Position numbers and translations under genes: made by a program
NCBI RefSeq assembly: GCF_001039355.2
Contig: NW_019775580.1
Location: 164,060 to 228,059, forward strand
Direction: 5' to 3'
Length of the DNA: 64,000 bases
Origin: Lingula anatina
Taxonomy: Eukaryota > Brachiopoda > Lingulata > Lingulida > Lingulidae
Shown here: piece by piece, positions 53,156 through 63,726 of the stretch
Position numbering within the stretch: position 1 is the first letter of the stretch
Layout: the number at the start of each line of letters is the position of its first letter
Notes under the pieces: generated by a model
Database searches by the model: none
Seen by the model: only the letters and a program-made list of their open reading frames with translations
What the model was told of the DNA's origin: nothing

Positions 53156-54376
53156 CATCACACGTACTCTCTGACCACAGGTCTGGTAGTAGTCGGTTAC
53201 AGAATTATTGTCTTTAATTTTGTATGCTATTTTAGACCCTGTGATATCAGAGGGTAGTGCACTCCTAGTTTGTCTCCCTTGAACATAACCTCTACGTTAG
53301 GGTACATATTGCAGCCCTTTCTTTAGTTACATGATTTTGTGAGAGCTGGCCAAAAAAATATGATTTAATAGATTTAATATTTGCATATCCAATAATGCTG
53401 ATAACATTTTTGAAGTATTACATAGGACCTTTACATGTATATTTTGACTTCCGCACAATAAATTTCGGATTAAACCTGGCAGAATCTTTTTATTCGTGAT
53501 CCATGTCGGTTCAGGCGAACCTCGAGCAGACGTCCCACCGCCGTTTACAAGAAATTAATTTGCAAAAACCGTGAGAACTTTTCAGAAGGCACCTTGTAAG
53601 CTTGTTGCCTTTATTTCCCTCGACCCAAGTCTTAAAGATGTATATTCTCCACTGAGACCCCTGCCTAGAACAGGGGGTTCAGGTTTTATTTTGCACGGCT
53701 TATTATTATTTGAAATATTCAATTGTTATTCAGGATACTTACGTTATTAATTCCACTACAGTTCAAGGTTTTTAGATCGTTAGTGTCATTTGCCATTATG
53801 GTCCAGGTACCGATCGGCTCGTCCATATTCCCGGCCACTCTCCTCGCCTGGAGGAGCACTCCTTCCCAGTATTTGTACAAGTCCGATGCCAATGTGTGCA
53901 ATGTCACTGAAATCATCAAAAATTGCTCTAAGCTGGAACAGTTAAATTGCAACGTGAAAGTTTCACACCACAAATAAGAACAGAAAATGATATATTACTG
54001 GTAGTTAAATAAAATAAATGATTTAGCGCTGAAAACACATTAACTAAATGCATTACTGTACATGTAGAAAGGTCTTAAATTGCCAATCACGGTTTCTTTT
54101 TAAAATGCATTAATAAAAACACAAACTTAATTGATCAAACTTCTCTGAAATTTAAGTTAAAAAGGAAGTGAAAAATGTTCTCCTACCGTTAATAACATCG
54201 TTTGGATTGTATGTAGCTTGGCTCACTTGAATTTGAAAAGGCGGGGCGCTGGTCTGCTGGTTCACACCGTGGCCCGTGGGAAACATTGCTAAGCATGAAC
54301 CCACGGGGGCTCCGTAGGGGTAAGCCAAGGTGACACCCAGCGCACAGCAGACGACAACAACAATCCTGACCTGCAT
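49724..54376 (-). CDS. Secreted reeler-domain protein, 4 exons, complete
   Basis: Exons in transcript order: 54376-54187, 53906-53743, 50364-50273, 49904-49724 (627 nt, 208 aa). Residues 1-18 are a signal peptide ending TLA, then YPYGAPVGSC, the usual start of a reeler domain. Other domain landmarks are VLLQARR, PIGTW, LNCSGINNSAVTH and VQWTAPPQAQGHVKFRATFV, with the paired cysteines expected for the fold. The length, with no DOMON or cytochrome b561 part, matches insect Hdd11/l(2)34Fc-type putative defense proteins rather than ferric-chelate reductase 1. A hydrophobic C-terminal tail after NGASS could be a GPI signal, although it ends in KRML. I chose the second ATG because the first (54412) lies within about 20 bp of a TATA box at 54422-54429. 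Intron 2 is 3.4 kb and holds an inserted foldback element. Function is not established; immunity is inferred from relatives. Confidence 0.88.
51226..51254. repeat. (TA)n microsatellite in reeler intron 2
   Basis: A pure TA tract following two tandem copies of a word containing TTGACTTCAAATAGAAGTTT (about 51182-51226). Confidence 0.9.
52492..53150. mobile_element. Long foldback element flanked by TA tracts
   Basis: Two arms of about 235-250 bp (52492-52728 and 52903-53150) are inverted repeats with few differences, separated by about 175 bp. Each outer end is a (TA)n tract. Shared words include ATGTCAAAGGCCCGGA at the outer part and CATAATGGGCAAGTTAAATG further in. The right arm has a small internal duplication (TTAACTTGGTCAA). 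It has no coding capacity and lies inside intron 2 of the reeler gene. The TA ends suggest a Tc1/mariner-type target or expansion of TA at the insertion site. Confidence 0.8.
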
Positions 54377-54421
54377 CGTGATACTCCAGACTAAAACTGT
54401 GCAATTTGCCACGGCGTAGGC

Positions 54422-54429
54422 CTTTTATA
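54422..54429 (-). promoter_or_regulatory. TATA box of the reeler gene
   Basis: TATAAAAG on the reverse strand, about 50 bp before the chosen start codon. This predicts a transcription start near 54396 and a very short leader. Confidence 0.6.
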
Positions 54430-55476
54430 TGAATAACCACGGGAGTATAACGAAAAACAGCCCATTAAGCTCTTTATTTTGGGTCAATCGGGGTTCCAAA
54501 CGACTGTTAACAATTCTTAACGCACATGTTAAGTTATGCAAATCACATTCACCGGAGGCAAAGGTGCAGAAATATTGAAAGTCATCACGCCTGCATTCAA
54601 GTCATGATTCACGCCACTTAAAATAGAGCTGATACCATCACCAAGTGACAACTACTTACTAAAATCAAGGTTACAACTCCATGCTACAATCAACAAAATA
54701 TTGAATATTTAACCTTTGTGCACGACAGCCTGTTGTCTGTGTGTTGTTGCTACAATAAAACGCACAGCTAGGAACCGAGTTACAGTTAAACCTGCGATAC
54801 AATGTCAAAGTTATAGATAATGAACGCATTATAAGTCCTTTATTTTAAGAGAACACTTGTGACATTTTTGTGGTGTCAAAATTTTCCATTTTCTTTCAAA
54901 CGGTCACCTTACATTTTTCTACATTGAAGGTAGTGACCCCGCCCAAATGCTGTTTTTCTACTCGAGCTGGAATATGCGTGATATGCATGTTATGTTCACA
55001 CCTTGGGGCCCTGAGAGGCAGAAATTTTCGAATTTTTTCAGTAGCTGCCACAAGATTGGCGATGGAGGAGATTTTCTTTTTGTTCACGCCAGATTCCCAT
55101 GAACGCCCCCCCCTTCCATGGCAAACTGTAGGCCCTATCCAAATAACAACTTAGGCACATCTATTAGGTGCACATTTATGTTTTAGGCAAGTATGTGTAA
55201 GATTATCTTTTTTTGTGACCAACACCCTATACTATAGTAGTTATGCATCTCCTTACAAAAACAGTAAACGTGACGTTTAATTTGTCACCTATGGCGTTGG
55301 GTTATGTCGAGTTTCTGACCTATATATGTGGTGCACTATGTATCGTGATATAAAAACTGGAATCCTAGGTTATATGTCCAGGGGTTTTCTTGTCGTTAAT
55401 CCTGTTTTTAATGTCTGTTCGTTATTTTGTCTAGAAGATCAATTATTACTTTTCGAAAAGTTTTTTTTTAATTATT
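54430..55476. other. Intergenic DNA between the reeler and VWA7-like genes
   Basis: No gene recognised. The left part is the upstream region of the reeler gene. A + strand frame at 54870-55154 has no known similarity. Confidence 0.4.
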
Positions 55477-56676
55477 CACATATACATCGTGGCAATTATA
55501 TTTCTAGTTTGGAACTCGGTAGTGTCATAGCAGTTGGTTCGTGAAAATATCCATCATGACGTCAGAATAATCCGCCATTTTTTTTTTCGCGTCCAAACTG
55601 ATATTTTATTTTCAGTTACTTGTAGGCCTAATATAAATTTAATAGCGTGGTGTAGGCCTATGATGGACACTGAATATTTGTTTAAAATGGCACAAATATC
55701 AATTTTAAACTGATACAAGGCAAAATATTGGTTTGGTAGTAAAAGTATTCTATAAACATACACTTGTATTTAACTGCACAATGATACTATGAAATACAAT
55801 AAGCATAGTCTCATGTCTCAGAAGGAAAGATACAATACAATGCCCGACTCCAATACAATGCTCTACCGGTATACTAGTGCGTGTATCAAAGGAGGGCGCA
55901 GTGTGTCACATGCACCTACCCCTAGTGTTGGAAGTGACCTCTTCGCCCCCAATCTCCCAAAAGACAGCTTAACTCGTTATATGAGACAGGTACAACATTT
56001 TCACCCCGTTTCCTACATCTTATAATAGAATTGTTATTGCAATGTCTGGTATTTTGTTTAACGTGCATTGTTTATTCTTGTGTGCACCTACATGTAGGTC
56101 CTACTGTAGCAAAATCCTGGACCGGCCAGAGGATATACATGTAGTATGTTTATCTCAGATTTACTTCATTATTCCCAGCCTTTCTACTTCTGAAATTGTC
56201 ACTGATTAAAGCCATTATACATTTTTAATGATCTTGGGTACGTGTGGGAGCGCGTGTGCGCGTGTTCAGCAGTAGAGATGAAGTAAGGTCGATAGTAACA
56301 CACATGTATTTTTACTTAGAAGTAAGTAATCACTTTGAAATAGATATGTATGCAACTCAGTCTTCAGCGTACAAATAAAAGGCCAGCGGATATGCTTGAG
56401 ACCTGTATCCGTGTGGTATCCATCCAGGTTGGGACGAGTTTAAAGAGGTGCTACTCAGACTTCCCTTTCTCTTTCTCCTCCTCCTCCACGCCGGTATGCA
56501 ACACCAGCAACAGATACAGCAGCACAGAGCAACTAAAAGCAATCCTGCCGCCACAGATGCAAGAATCACTGCTGTAAGAAAACCAGAACTCAACCCCGTC
56601 GGCTCTGATGTATTGATTTTATTCACAACAACTTCTGAGCAAAGGCCAATATTGCCGAATGCATCACAAGCGACGA
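55477..56676. repeat. First copy of a 1.2-kb duplicated block (probable assembly overlap)
   Basis: Matches 56678-57876 almost base for base. I noticed only one T-run length difference near 55577 and one G/A difference near 55658. The copy stops in the middle of the VWA7-like last exon, and the next base is the only N in the window. Two contig ends placed side by side with their overlap unmerged explain this better than a biological duplication. Confidence 0.9.
56357..56676 (-). pseudogene. Duplicate fragment of the VWA7-like last exon
   Basis: Carries the 3' half of the last VWA7-like exon, including the transmembrane segment, basic stop-transfer run and stop codon. It breaks off at the N at 56677, at the point where the full exon continues upstream. 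It is probably the same locus read twice rather than a true pseudogene. Confidence 0.8.
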
Positions 56677-56677
56677 N
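56677..56677. other. Single ambiguous base (N) at a contig join
   Basis: The only N in the window. It lies exactly between the two copies of the 1.2-kb block. Confidence 0.95.
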
Positions 56678-57876
56678 CACATATACATCGTGGCAATTAT
56701 ATTTCTAGTTTGGAACTCGGTAGTGTCATAGCAGTTGGTTCGTGAAAATATCCATCATGACGTCAGAATAATCCGCCATTTTTTTTTCGCGTCCAAACTG
56801 ATATTTTATTTTCAGTTACTTGTAGGCCTAATATAAATTTAATAGCGTGGTGTAGACCTATGATGGACACTGAATATTTGTTTAAAATGGCACAAATATC
56901 AATTTTAAACTGATACAAGGCAAAATATTGGTTTGGTAGTAAAAGTATTCTATAAACATACACTTGTATTTAACTGCACAATGATACTATGAAATACAAT
57001 AAGCATAGTCTCATGTCTCAGAAGGAAAGATACAATACAATGCCCGACTCCAATACAATGCTCTACCGGTATACTAGTGCGTGTATCAAAGGAGGGCGCA
57101 GTGTGTCACATGCACCTACCCCTAGTGTTGGAAGTGACCTCTTCGCCCCCAATCTCCCAAAAGACAGCTTAACTCGTTATATGAGACAGGTACAACATTT
57201 TCACCCCGTTTCCTACATCTTATAATAGAATTGTTATTGCAATGTCTGGTATTTTGTTTAACGTGCATTGTTTATTCTTGTGTGCACCTACATGTAGGTC
57301 CTACTGTAGCAAAATCCTGGACCGGCCAGAGGATATACATGTAGTATGTTTATCTCAGATTTACTTCATTATTCCCAGCCTTTCTACTTCTGAAATTGTC
57401 ACTGATTAAAGCCATTATACATTTTTAATGATCTTGGGTACGTGTGGGAGCGCGTGTGCGCGTGTTCAGCAGTAGAGATGAAGTAAGGTCGATAGTAACA
57501 CACATGTATTTTTACTTAGAAGTAAGTAATCACTTTGAAATAGATATGTATGCAACTCAGTCTTCAGCGTACAAATAAAAGGCCAGCGGATATGCTTGAG
57601 ACCTGTATCCGTGTGGTATCCATCCAGGTTGGGACGAGTTTAAAGAGGTGCTACTCAGACTTCCCTTTCTCTTTCTCCTCCTCCTCCACGCCGGTATGCA
57701 ACACCAGCAACAGATACAGCAGCACAGAGCAACTAAAAGCAATCCTGCCGCCACAGATGCAAGAATCACTGCTGTAAGAAAACCAGAACTCAACCCCGTC
57801 GGCTCTGATGTATTGATTTTATTCACAACAACTTCTGAGCAAAGGCCAATATTGCCGAATGCATCACAAGCGACGA
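56678..57876. repeat. Second copy of the 1.2-kb duplicated block
   Basis: Continues without a break into the full VWA7-like last exon, so this copy is contiguous with the rest of the gene. A reverse-strand AATAAA (57271-57276) lies about 280 bp past the stop and is a possible polyadenylation signal. Confidence 0.9.
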
Positions 57877-60800
57877 TGTCAGCCGAAAGCGTGCAGCAGT
57901 CGGAAGTGTAAGTAGCGGTGACGTTTTGGTTGGTGAGACCTTCGGCGAAAGACTGGACAATCAGCGTGGCGTTCGCCCCATTCTTTAATTCATGTACCGA
58001 ATAAAGCCCGACTCCTTGATCAGCTGCAACGATTTCAATCGACCAGAAGTCTTCGAAGCACGGTTTTGAACCGTGGAAAGTTGAGGAACAGTCACCGCTG
58101 CGGCTCACTATTGCACAGGTTGGACTGACGTAATCAAATGACTGGAAGAAACATAATGCTGTGATTACATGCATACTCTATGGCAATATGTGTGTGTTCT
58201 AATGGAACAATCCAATCTTAGAACTACGTGTTAGGCAAAACATATCATTAATTAAAGAGGTGATGCATAGAACTTATGTTCGGGATCACGAGTACATTCA
58301 CTTTTAAAATCATTCTTTTAAGTCTGAGGAACCGAAAGCTCTTCTGCGTGTATTTGATTTAATCTTATTTTTCTTTATTCACTTGTAGAAGGGTAGTATA
58401 CAGAATTGGCATCATCCAAATCTTTATTTTTTAATATAATGCACTAATGCCACACATTATGTCTTCTTTTGGTTTCCGGAAAATTTTGTAATTTTTCAAC
58501 CGATGCCTTTTAAAATACAACTAAAAACAAACAATTGATAAAATTGCTTAACTGTAATAGACAGGAATATGCTTACTTGGAACAATTTATTTTCATTCTC
58601 AGTAACTTTTTAAGTTTATCCCACATTCATTATCTTACCTTCGGCGCAACGTTAAGTTGTATTATATCGTAACTCTCAAACATGCTTCTGTTTGAGTGTG
58701 CCGACACAATTACTGTGCTGGAAAGACCGCGCGTGGTTGCAGTAGGTGCGATTAGTGTGACAAACCTCGTCTTCGTTTCTCCGGCCGCAATGGTGAACCT
58801 TAAAAAATATCATTTGAGGATTATTGTTTGTTCTAACAAGAAATTACTGACTGATGTCCCGACTACATCTTTCTGCAGTTAGTCAACCGGTTAACTGTTA
58901 CAAAGAACATTACAATGAAGAAAACTAACATTTCATATCAAAGATGATGAATTCTTGTGTGAATTTTTTCCTAAGCCTCATTTGCGTGTAATTGTAGGAG
59001 GGCTCCTCATGTGGAGTTGCATATACGATTAAATAATTCACAACTTTTTGGAGTGTTTTGAATACAAGTGTAGGCCTATCGTGAAGTTGACATTTGAGTA
59101 GAGGGGGGGCACCCTGAGCTTCAGAGTTAACTTGACACTAACCTTTTCACTGTAGCCTATCTCCATCGTGTCAAGTAACCTCTGACGAAAATAGTTTGAC
59201 CTAGTTTATATAAGCCAATCAAATCCATGTTTCAAAATTTTTCACCAAAGTTTGGTGAAAACGCTGATTGGTTGACCGTCAATCGGCAATCCTCGGCTGA
59301 TTCCGCAAGCTCCATACTAACAACAAAGTTATTGTCGAGTGCGGAGACATCCGAGTAGTTCCGAGTGTATTACCGTACACAAAGAAAGCAAGGCGAGTGA
59401 CTACGAAAAAGAATGTGTTAAGTTATCTCTTGATTCTTTGCAAAATATGAGTAAATCGGAATTGAAACCATAGGGTCTAGCAGTTTAAGGCCCTGCATCA
59501 TTATCTACTGAGAGACGATGTTATTTGCGTGCTGCCCACAGGTTACGGCAAGTCCCTGATATTCAGCCTTATCTTTGATTGGTCCGGATTTGAACAAAGC
59601 GCGCTTTGACTCGTTCGCGTTCATTGGCTAGATCGTTTAATGAGTCATTGAGTGCGGGCTTTTAAATTTGATTGGCGGGCGGCGGAGGCAATCGAATCTG
59701 GTCAGAGGTTACTTGACACGATGGAGATAGGCTACAGTGAAAAGGTTAGTGTCAAGTTAGCTCTGAAGCTCAGGGTGGGGGGGGGGGCTTTTCAGACAAT
59801 TCACCTTCTACACCTTCTGTATTCCCATTTATCCTGATGTAATTTAAGGGTGAAAAGCTCGTAAAACAACACTCAAGGCAACTTTTCTTTGAGATTCCAA
59901 GCCCTTACATATACCAAAGTCACAGATTAAAAAATCACGAAAGAAACACAATGAAAAGAAAGTGGATTTTCAACCATAAGCAAAATGCAATCTGTGCAAC
60001 AATATTGCAGCAATATTGCTGCCAACTAAAAGTTTGCGGCAACGAGTCTGCAGGAGTTTGCAAGAAAAATTTTATTGCTGCTTAGCTGCAAATTTGCAAG
60101 AAGGAACTGCAGTTTGCAGCAAATTTGCGGCAATTTCGCTGCAAATTTTGCAGCAGGTCTGATATGTTATTAGGGGTAACTTACTAACCTGTCAGAGGGC
60201 AGTATCATGCTCACAAGGCCACCCGAATCTGACGCAAAAGGGTCATGTCGGCTCCCAAAGTCCCAAGGTTAGATACCTTGACTGTGACGCGATCGGTTCC
60301 TCCGGTTGGCATTTGCCAGGTGCGGGGCGTGGAGTAGTCCAGTAGGATTTCTGACTCGACTGGGAAAATCAGTTGGGTTACTATTCTATCAATTTGTTGT
60401 CCATCTGTATCCTTCGCTTCCATTCCGATGCGAAACCCTATTGTTTTTGGTGAAAAGGGCAAAACTGACCGTCATTTACGTTCTATTTCAGAAATGTTAT
60501 ACGATTTGGGATAAAACGTGCTTACTAAAGCAAAAATGAAAAAAAAAAGTTATATAATACATGTACGCAATAATAACTGCCAATAAAAAATACAAAATAC
60601 ATATAGATTTTTAAAAATTGTCAGAAAAATAAACAGTGTTGTTGATGTCTTAAATATTTACCTTGTGAAATGTTTTGAAAGTTGGCTGAAAAATAATACT
60701 CTTCCTTTGGAACAAGTTCATTCAGAGCATGTGAAAACAGTGTAGCTGATCCCTTTGAACTGTAACCGCTTGCTAAGATTTGATTTGACTGCAGAGGACT

Positions 60801-63726
60801 CTGGAAACCATCTGCACCAACCACATGGAGGCGAACATAAGACATGTTATCTGAAAGAATTTTTTTTAAAGTGGGGGCTGAGCAAATGGCAACACTCTTT
60901 CTTTAAAATTTCTTTTTTCATATTAATGCGAAATCTGAAGCAGGGGGAGAGATTGTGCATTATGCATCGTGTTTTCAATTATTTCTAAGGGTTGCTAAAA
61001 AAAAAAAGAATAGGCGGATTTATGGCAATATCTCACAAAATTTTCTTTTAAATGTTTCCGATTCCGGCATTTTTTTCTTATTTTTCAGCAGCAAACGGCG
61101 TCTTGCGTAGCTAGTACTCCTAAACAATTGCTCCAAACTGATGTTGTCCTTACCTTTTGTTGGTCGGGCCGGTACTTTCTTTAATCCTCGGTGGAGGACG
61201 TTCATTTCTCTAGCAAACGAGGTCACGATATCCAGAGTGCTTCTAGCGAGCACGTGGACATTGCAGGAACACTCTGGGGAGCCATCACAATCTATAAAGA
61301 CCTTCCACCACCCCCTCGAAATGCTGTTTAATTTAAACAGTTTAATGCTGGTCGTTGAGACAACATGGTCGGCAGACGGAGCTACGTTGATACCTGGGGA
61401 AATTAAGAAGTATTTTTTTTAATATTTTAAAAAGGTAATTACTTTACTTTTTGTATTGATTTATTTTGACTGTCCATTGTGATACTTCGGAGTTCTATAA
61501 ATTAAATGCCAGTAATTCAAGAAAAAACACATTCGAGAGAACCATAATTTCATTATTATAATAATAATTATTTATTTATTTATTTTTTGTCGGCCAAGAA
61601 AAACTTGTCTCTTTCTTATCCCTGTTTCTTTTCCTTTAGAAGAAAAATAGACCCATCTGTGGTCCTACCTAACATAAAAGGTTAACGAACTTTGCAATTA
61701 ATTTATTAAAAACTCATCATTATGACACACATACGTGTACAATATTGCCAAAATTCTTGTTATCAATCCTTCACTTATGAATGAAACATTTTTGAACCAA
61801 ATATTATAGTTTTCGTCGTTTTACCTGTTGGGTCAAGTATCTGGACGTTATCTTTCACCTGAGGAGAACAGACTACCAGAACAAACACTGCGTAGATAGT
61901 TTTATCTACAGAAAAATCGAAGGTGCCAGATCCAGGGTGATTGTAGCGAATCATCAGAGTAACCTGGAATACAGCACTTGTGGCATTACTGACGGGTGAG
62001 TAGAATTAGAAAATTGCATAACAGATAGGCAATCATACAATTCGATTAAATTAAAAACCATATTGCATTTTACTAATCTCTAAAGTGGCAAACGTCGTGA
62101 CCATCTTTTTGTAACACGGAGTCCCCTTAGCTAACCTAAAACCTTTTCTTTTAATTTAGGCTAACATATACACTTTCCATACCAAGAAAGTTATGTCTCA
62201 CCAGGTCTGGGCTTATCAAATGAGCAATAATGTTAATGGAATCTGTGAACTCTGTTTTAGTTTTCGGTCTCATGATTTGGCCGCCTGAGTGCAGAGCAAT
62301 GGTGTCATAAGAGTGAAGAGGCCCGTTTTCTCCGCTCTGGTACTTGCTGGGGTTTGGGTTACCACCAAACTGGTCATTCAGAATAAAATACACCTAGAAA
62401 TAATTGATAATAATAAAAATCATAATAATAATTTTGGAGCTTAGTCATTCATGCAATAGGCAAGGCGTTGGCAAGTTGATTTCACCTGTCTAGAGATGGT
62501 AATTAAGCTCAAAACAATATCACGGGTGCGTCACCTGGGTCCGTAACTCGAAAGCATCGCGCGTTGCGAATAGCAATATCGCATAGAGGCTACAATGTAT
62601 TATGGGACGAGTATGGGCGAGTTATGGAATCTTAGACGCTTGCTCTCGGTCGCAACGCGCGATGCTTTCGAGTTACGGGGCCCTGTATTTCTATATGACA
62701 AAAGCATTTTTTTACGTTTTAACCTCTTCATTCAGAGTAACTCAAGTGCAAATATGGCCTCGAGGAACTATGAAGGTAGACACTCATATGCACCTAATTA
62801 TCCACTATCAGTGAGTCATAGCTTCCGATGTCAAAGAGTAAGGTGTGGGCGTATTAGTATTTTAATACCAAACCACTTTAACGACACATTTTTTTTTTCT
62901 GAAAGAAAGTGATCGGATATTACCAGTGCTTTGTCCTTAATAAACAAGAACCTGGTACGTTTTTGACGTGTCGTACAAATAATACAAAAGAGTAAAAATA
63001 ATACAAATGTTAGCCCCTGCTCTTAACGTGTCGTAGAAATTATCCAAAGAGTTAGAATTATTGAAAATTAATCGTCTCTGAGAAATGATACTATAGATCC
63101 GGGCAAATGATAAACCAACGGATTGATGTACAGTAGAAGCAATAAAAAACGAGATGCATGATTTCAGTTCCAAAGGAAGTAGGACCCACTACTTGAGTTC
63201 GTTATAAAAAAAAAAAAAAAAAAAAAAAAAACTTAAGGAGATCGTATGTACAGTACAAGTAAGTCCACTATCATTTCGCTTTCCACATTTACCTAAGGAT
63301 CATTATTCACACGATTATATTGCAGTCTTAAAGTTACTGCATTCACTGGGTATTGTAGTGTAGTGTTATCGTATTGTATATACATGTATATACATATATA
63401 CCTGCCGAGCTGTAGTTTTTAACCAGTAAATGCTAGCACATAAGTTGCAATGAATATCCATTATTTATTTTAATGTTGTACAACATATAGTATTACCGGC
63501 GAGTTCTTATGCGCAATCAGTGCGTGCACGTCCGAAGCGACTTCAGAATCCTTCGACAGAGCATCCGTGAAGACGAAGATTGGCGTCCCGTGGGGGATGG
63601 CATGTAAGGCCAGACGCAGCCCATTCATCGATTGCTCATCTGTGTCTCCGCCTCCCTTTGCATGTATACTGCGTAGCTTTTCTGCATAGGCCGTGGAATT
63701 ATAGGTGGTATATACTGGACCATATC
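57557..63726 (-). CDS. VWA7-like single-pass membrane protein, 3' part, with one frameshift
   Basis: Exons in transcript order: 63726-63497, 62393-62202, 61963-61825, 61393-61154, 60850-60662, 60437-60189, 58798-58639, 58141-57557. The 5' exons lie beyond 64000; about 660 residues are visible. The first two exons encode the end of a von Willebrand A domain (GGGDTDEQSMNGLRLAL, then IFVFTDALSKD and VYFILND), close in pattern to VWA7 and hemicentin. Beta-rich extracellular segments follow, such as WWKVFIDCDGSPECSCNV and FTIAAGETKTRFVTL. The last exon has a cysteine-containing ectodomain module, a transmembrane helix (exon residues about 120-149) ending in a CCCICCWCC cluster, then RRRRKRK and a short tail ending YAED. 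Exon 60437-60189 is one base short of the length its flanking phases require (see 60236-60239). The protein is probably cell-surface; its ligand is unknown. Confidence 0.85.
58142..58638. other. Intron of the VWA7-like gene, nothing further seen
   Basis: AT-rich intron between the last two exons. No element or repeat is visible. Confidence 0.5.
59110..59777. mobile_element. TIR element carrying a RecQ-type helicase fragment
   Basis: Terminal inverted repeats of about 77 bp (59110-59186 and 59701-59777), starting CACCCTGAGCTTCAGAG and differing at very few positions. Both ends abut G runs (59103-59109 and 59778-59787). These could be a duplicated G-rich target. The element is 668 bp and lies in an intron of the VWA7-like gene. 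On the + strand the interior encodes, in one short open stretch (about 59488-59570), RDDVICVLPTGYGKSLIF. This is the Walker A region of RecQ-family helicases. Stops lie upstream in the same frame (for example after LKP). It is a non-autonomous derivative that has kept or captured a helicase fragment. Confidence 0.8.
59994..60165. repeat. TGCA/GCAA-rich irregular repeat
   Basis: Words such as TTTGCAGCAAATTTGC and AATATTGCAGCAATATTGCTGC recur in both orientations without a fixed period. It is low-complexity, self-complementary sequence just downstream of the donor of the exon ending at 60189. Confidence 0.7.
60236..60239 (-). other. Apparent single-base deletion in a VWA7-like exon
   Basis: Upstream of this A4 run (T4 on the coding strand) the exon reads VKVSNLGTLGADMTL; downstream, ASDSGGLVSMILPSD fits only in a frame shifted by one. 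Read straight through, the first frame hits a stop at 60211-60213. The exon is 249 nt, whereas the phases at its two junctions need one base more (250). One extra T would restore both. The cause could be a homopolymer sequencing error or a real inactivating mutation. Confidence 0.8.
62541..62678. mobile_element. Short hairpin element in a VWA7-like intron
   Basis: Perfect 29-bp inverted repeats (62541-62569 and 62650-62678), starting CCGTAACTCGAAAGCATCGC, enclose about 80 bp. The arms are CpG-rich and quite unlike the AT-rich intron around them. No coding capacity. A miniature element is likely; I saw no clear target duplication. Confidence 0.7.
62700..63496. other. VWA7-like intron, rest
   Basis: AT-rich intron with a pure A run (about 63208-63230). 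The word ACGTGTCGTA followed by AATTATCCAAAG or AATAATACAAAAG occurs twice (near 62966 and 63027), suggesting a small local duplication. Confidence 0.5.

Noticed and set aside
54374-54412. Upstream ATG of the reeler gene at 54412
   Set aside because: Lies within about 20 bp of the TATA box, so it is probably upstream of the transcription start, and would put polar residues before the signal peptide.
60211-60213. In-frame stop as a true C-terminus of a shorter VWA7-like isoform
   Set aside because: The following sequence continues as typical family sequence in the next frame up to a donor whose phase matches the downstream exon, so a one-base indel is simpler.
60250-60300. A tiny intron (GTATCT...CAG, about 48 bp) in place of the frameshift
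   Set aside because: It would remove family-like sequence (VSNLGTLGAD) and be shorter than other introns here.
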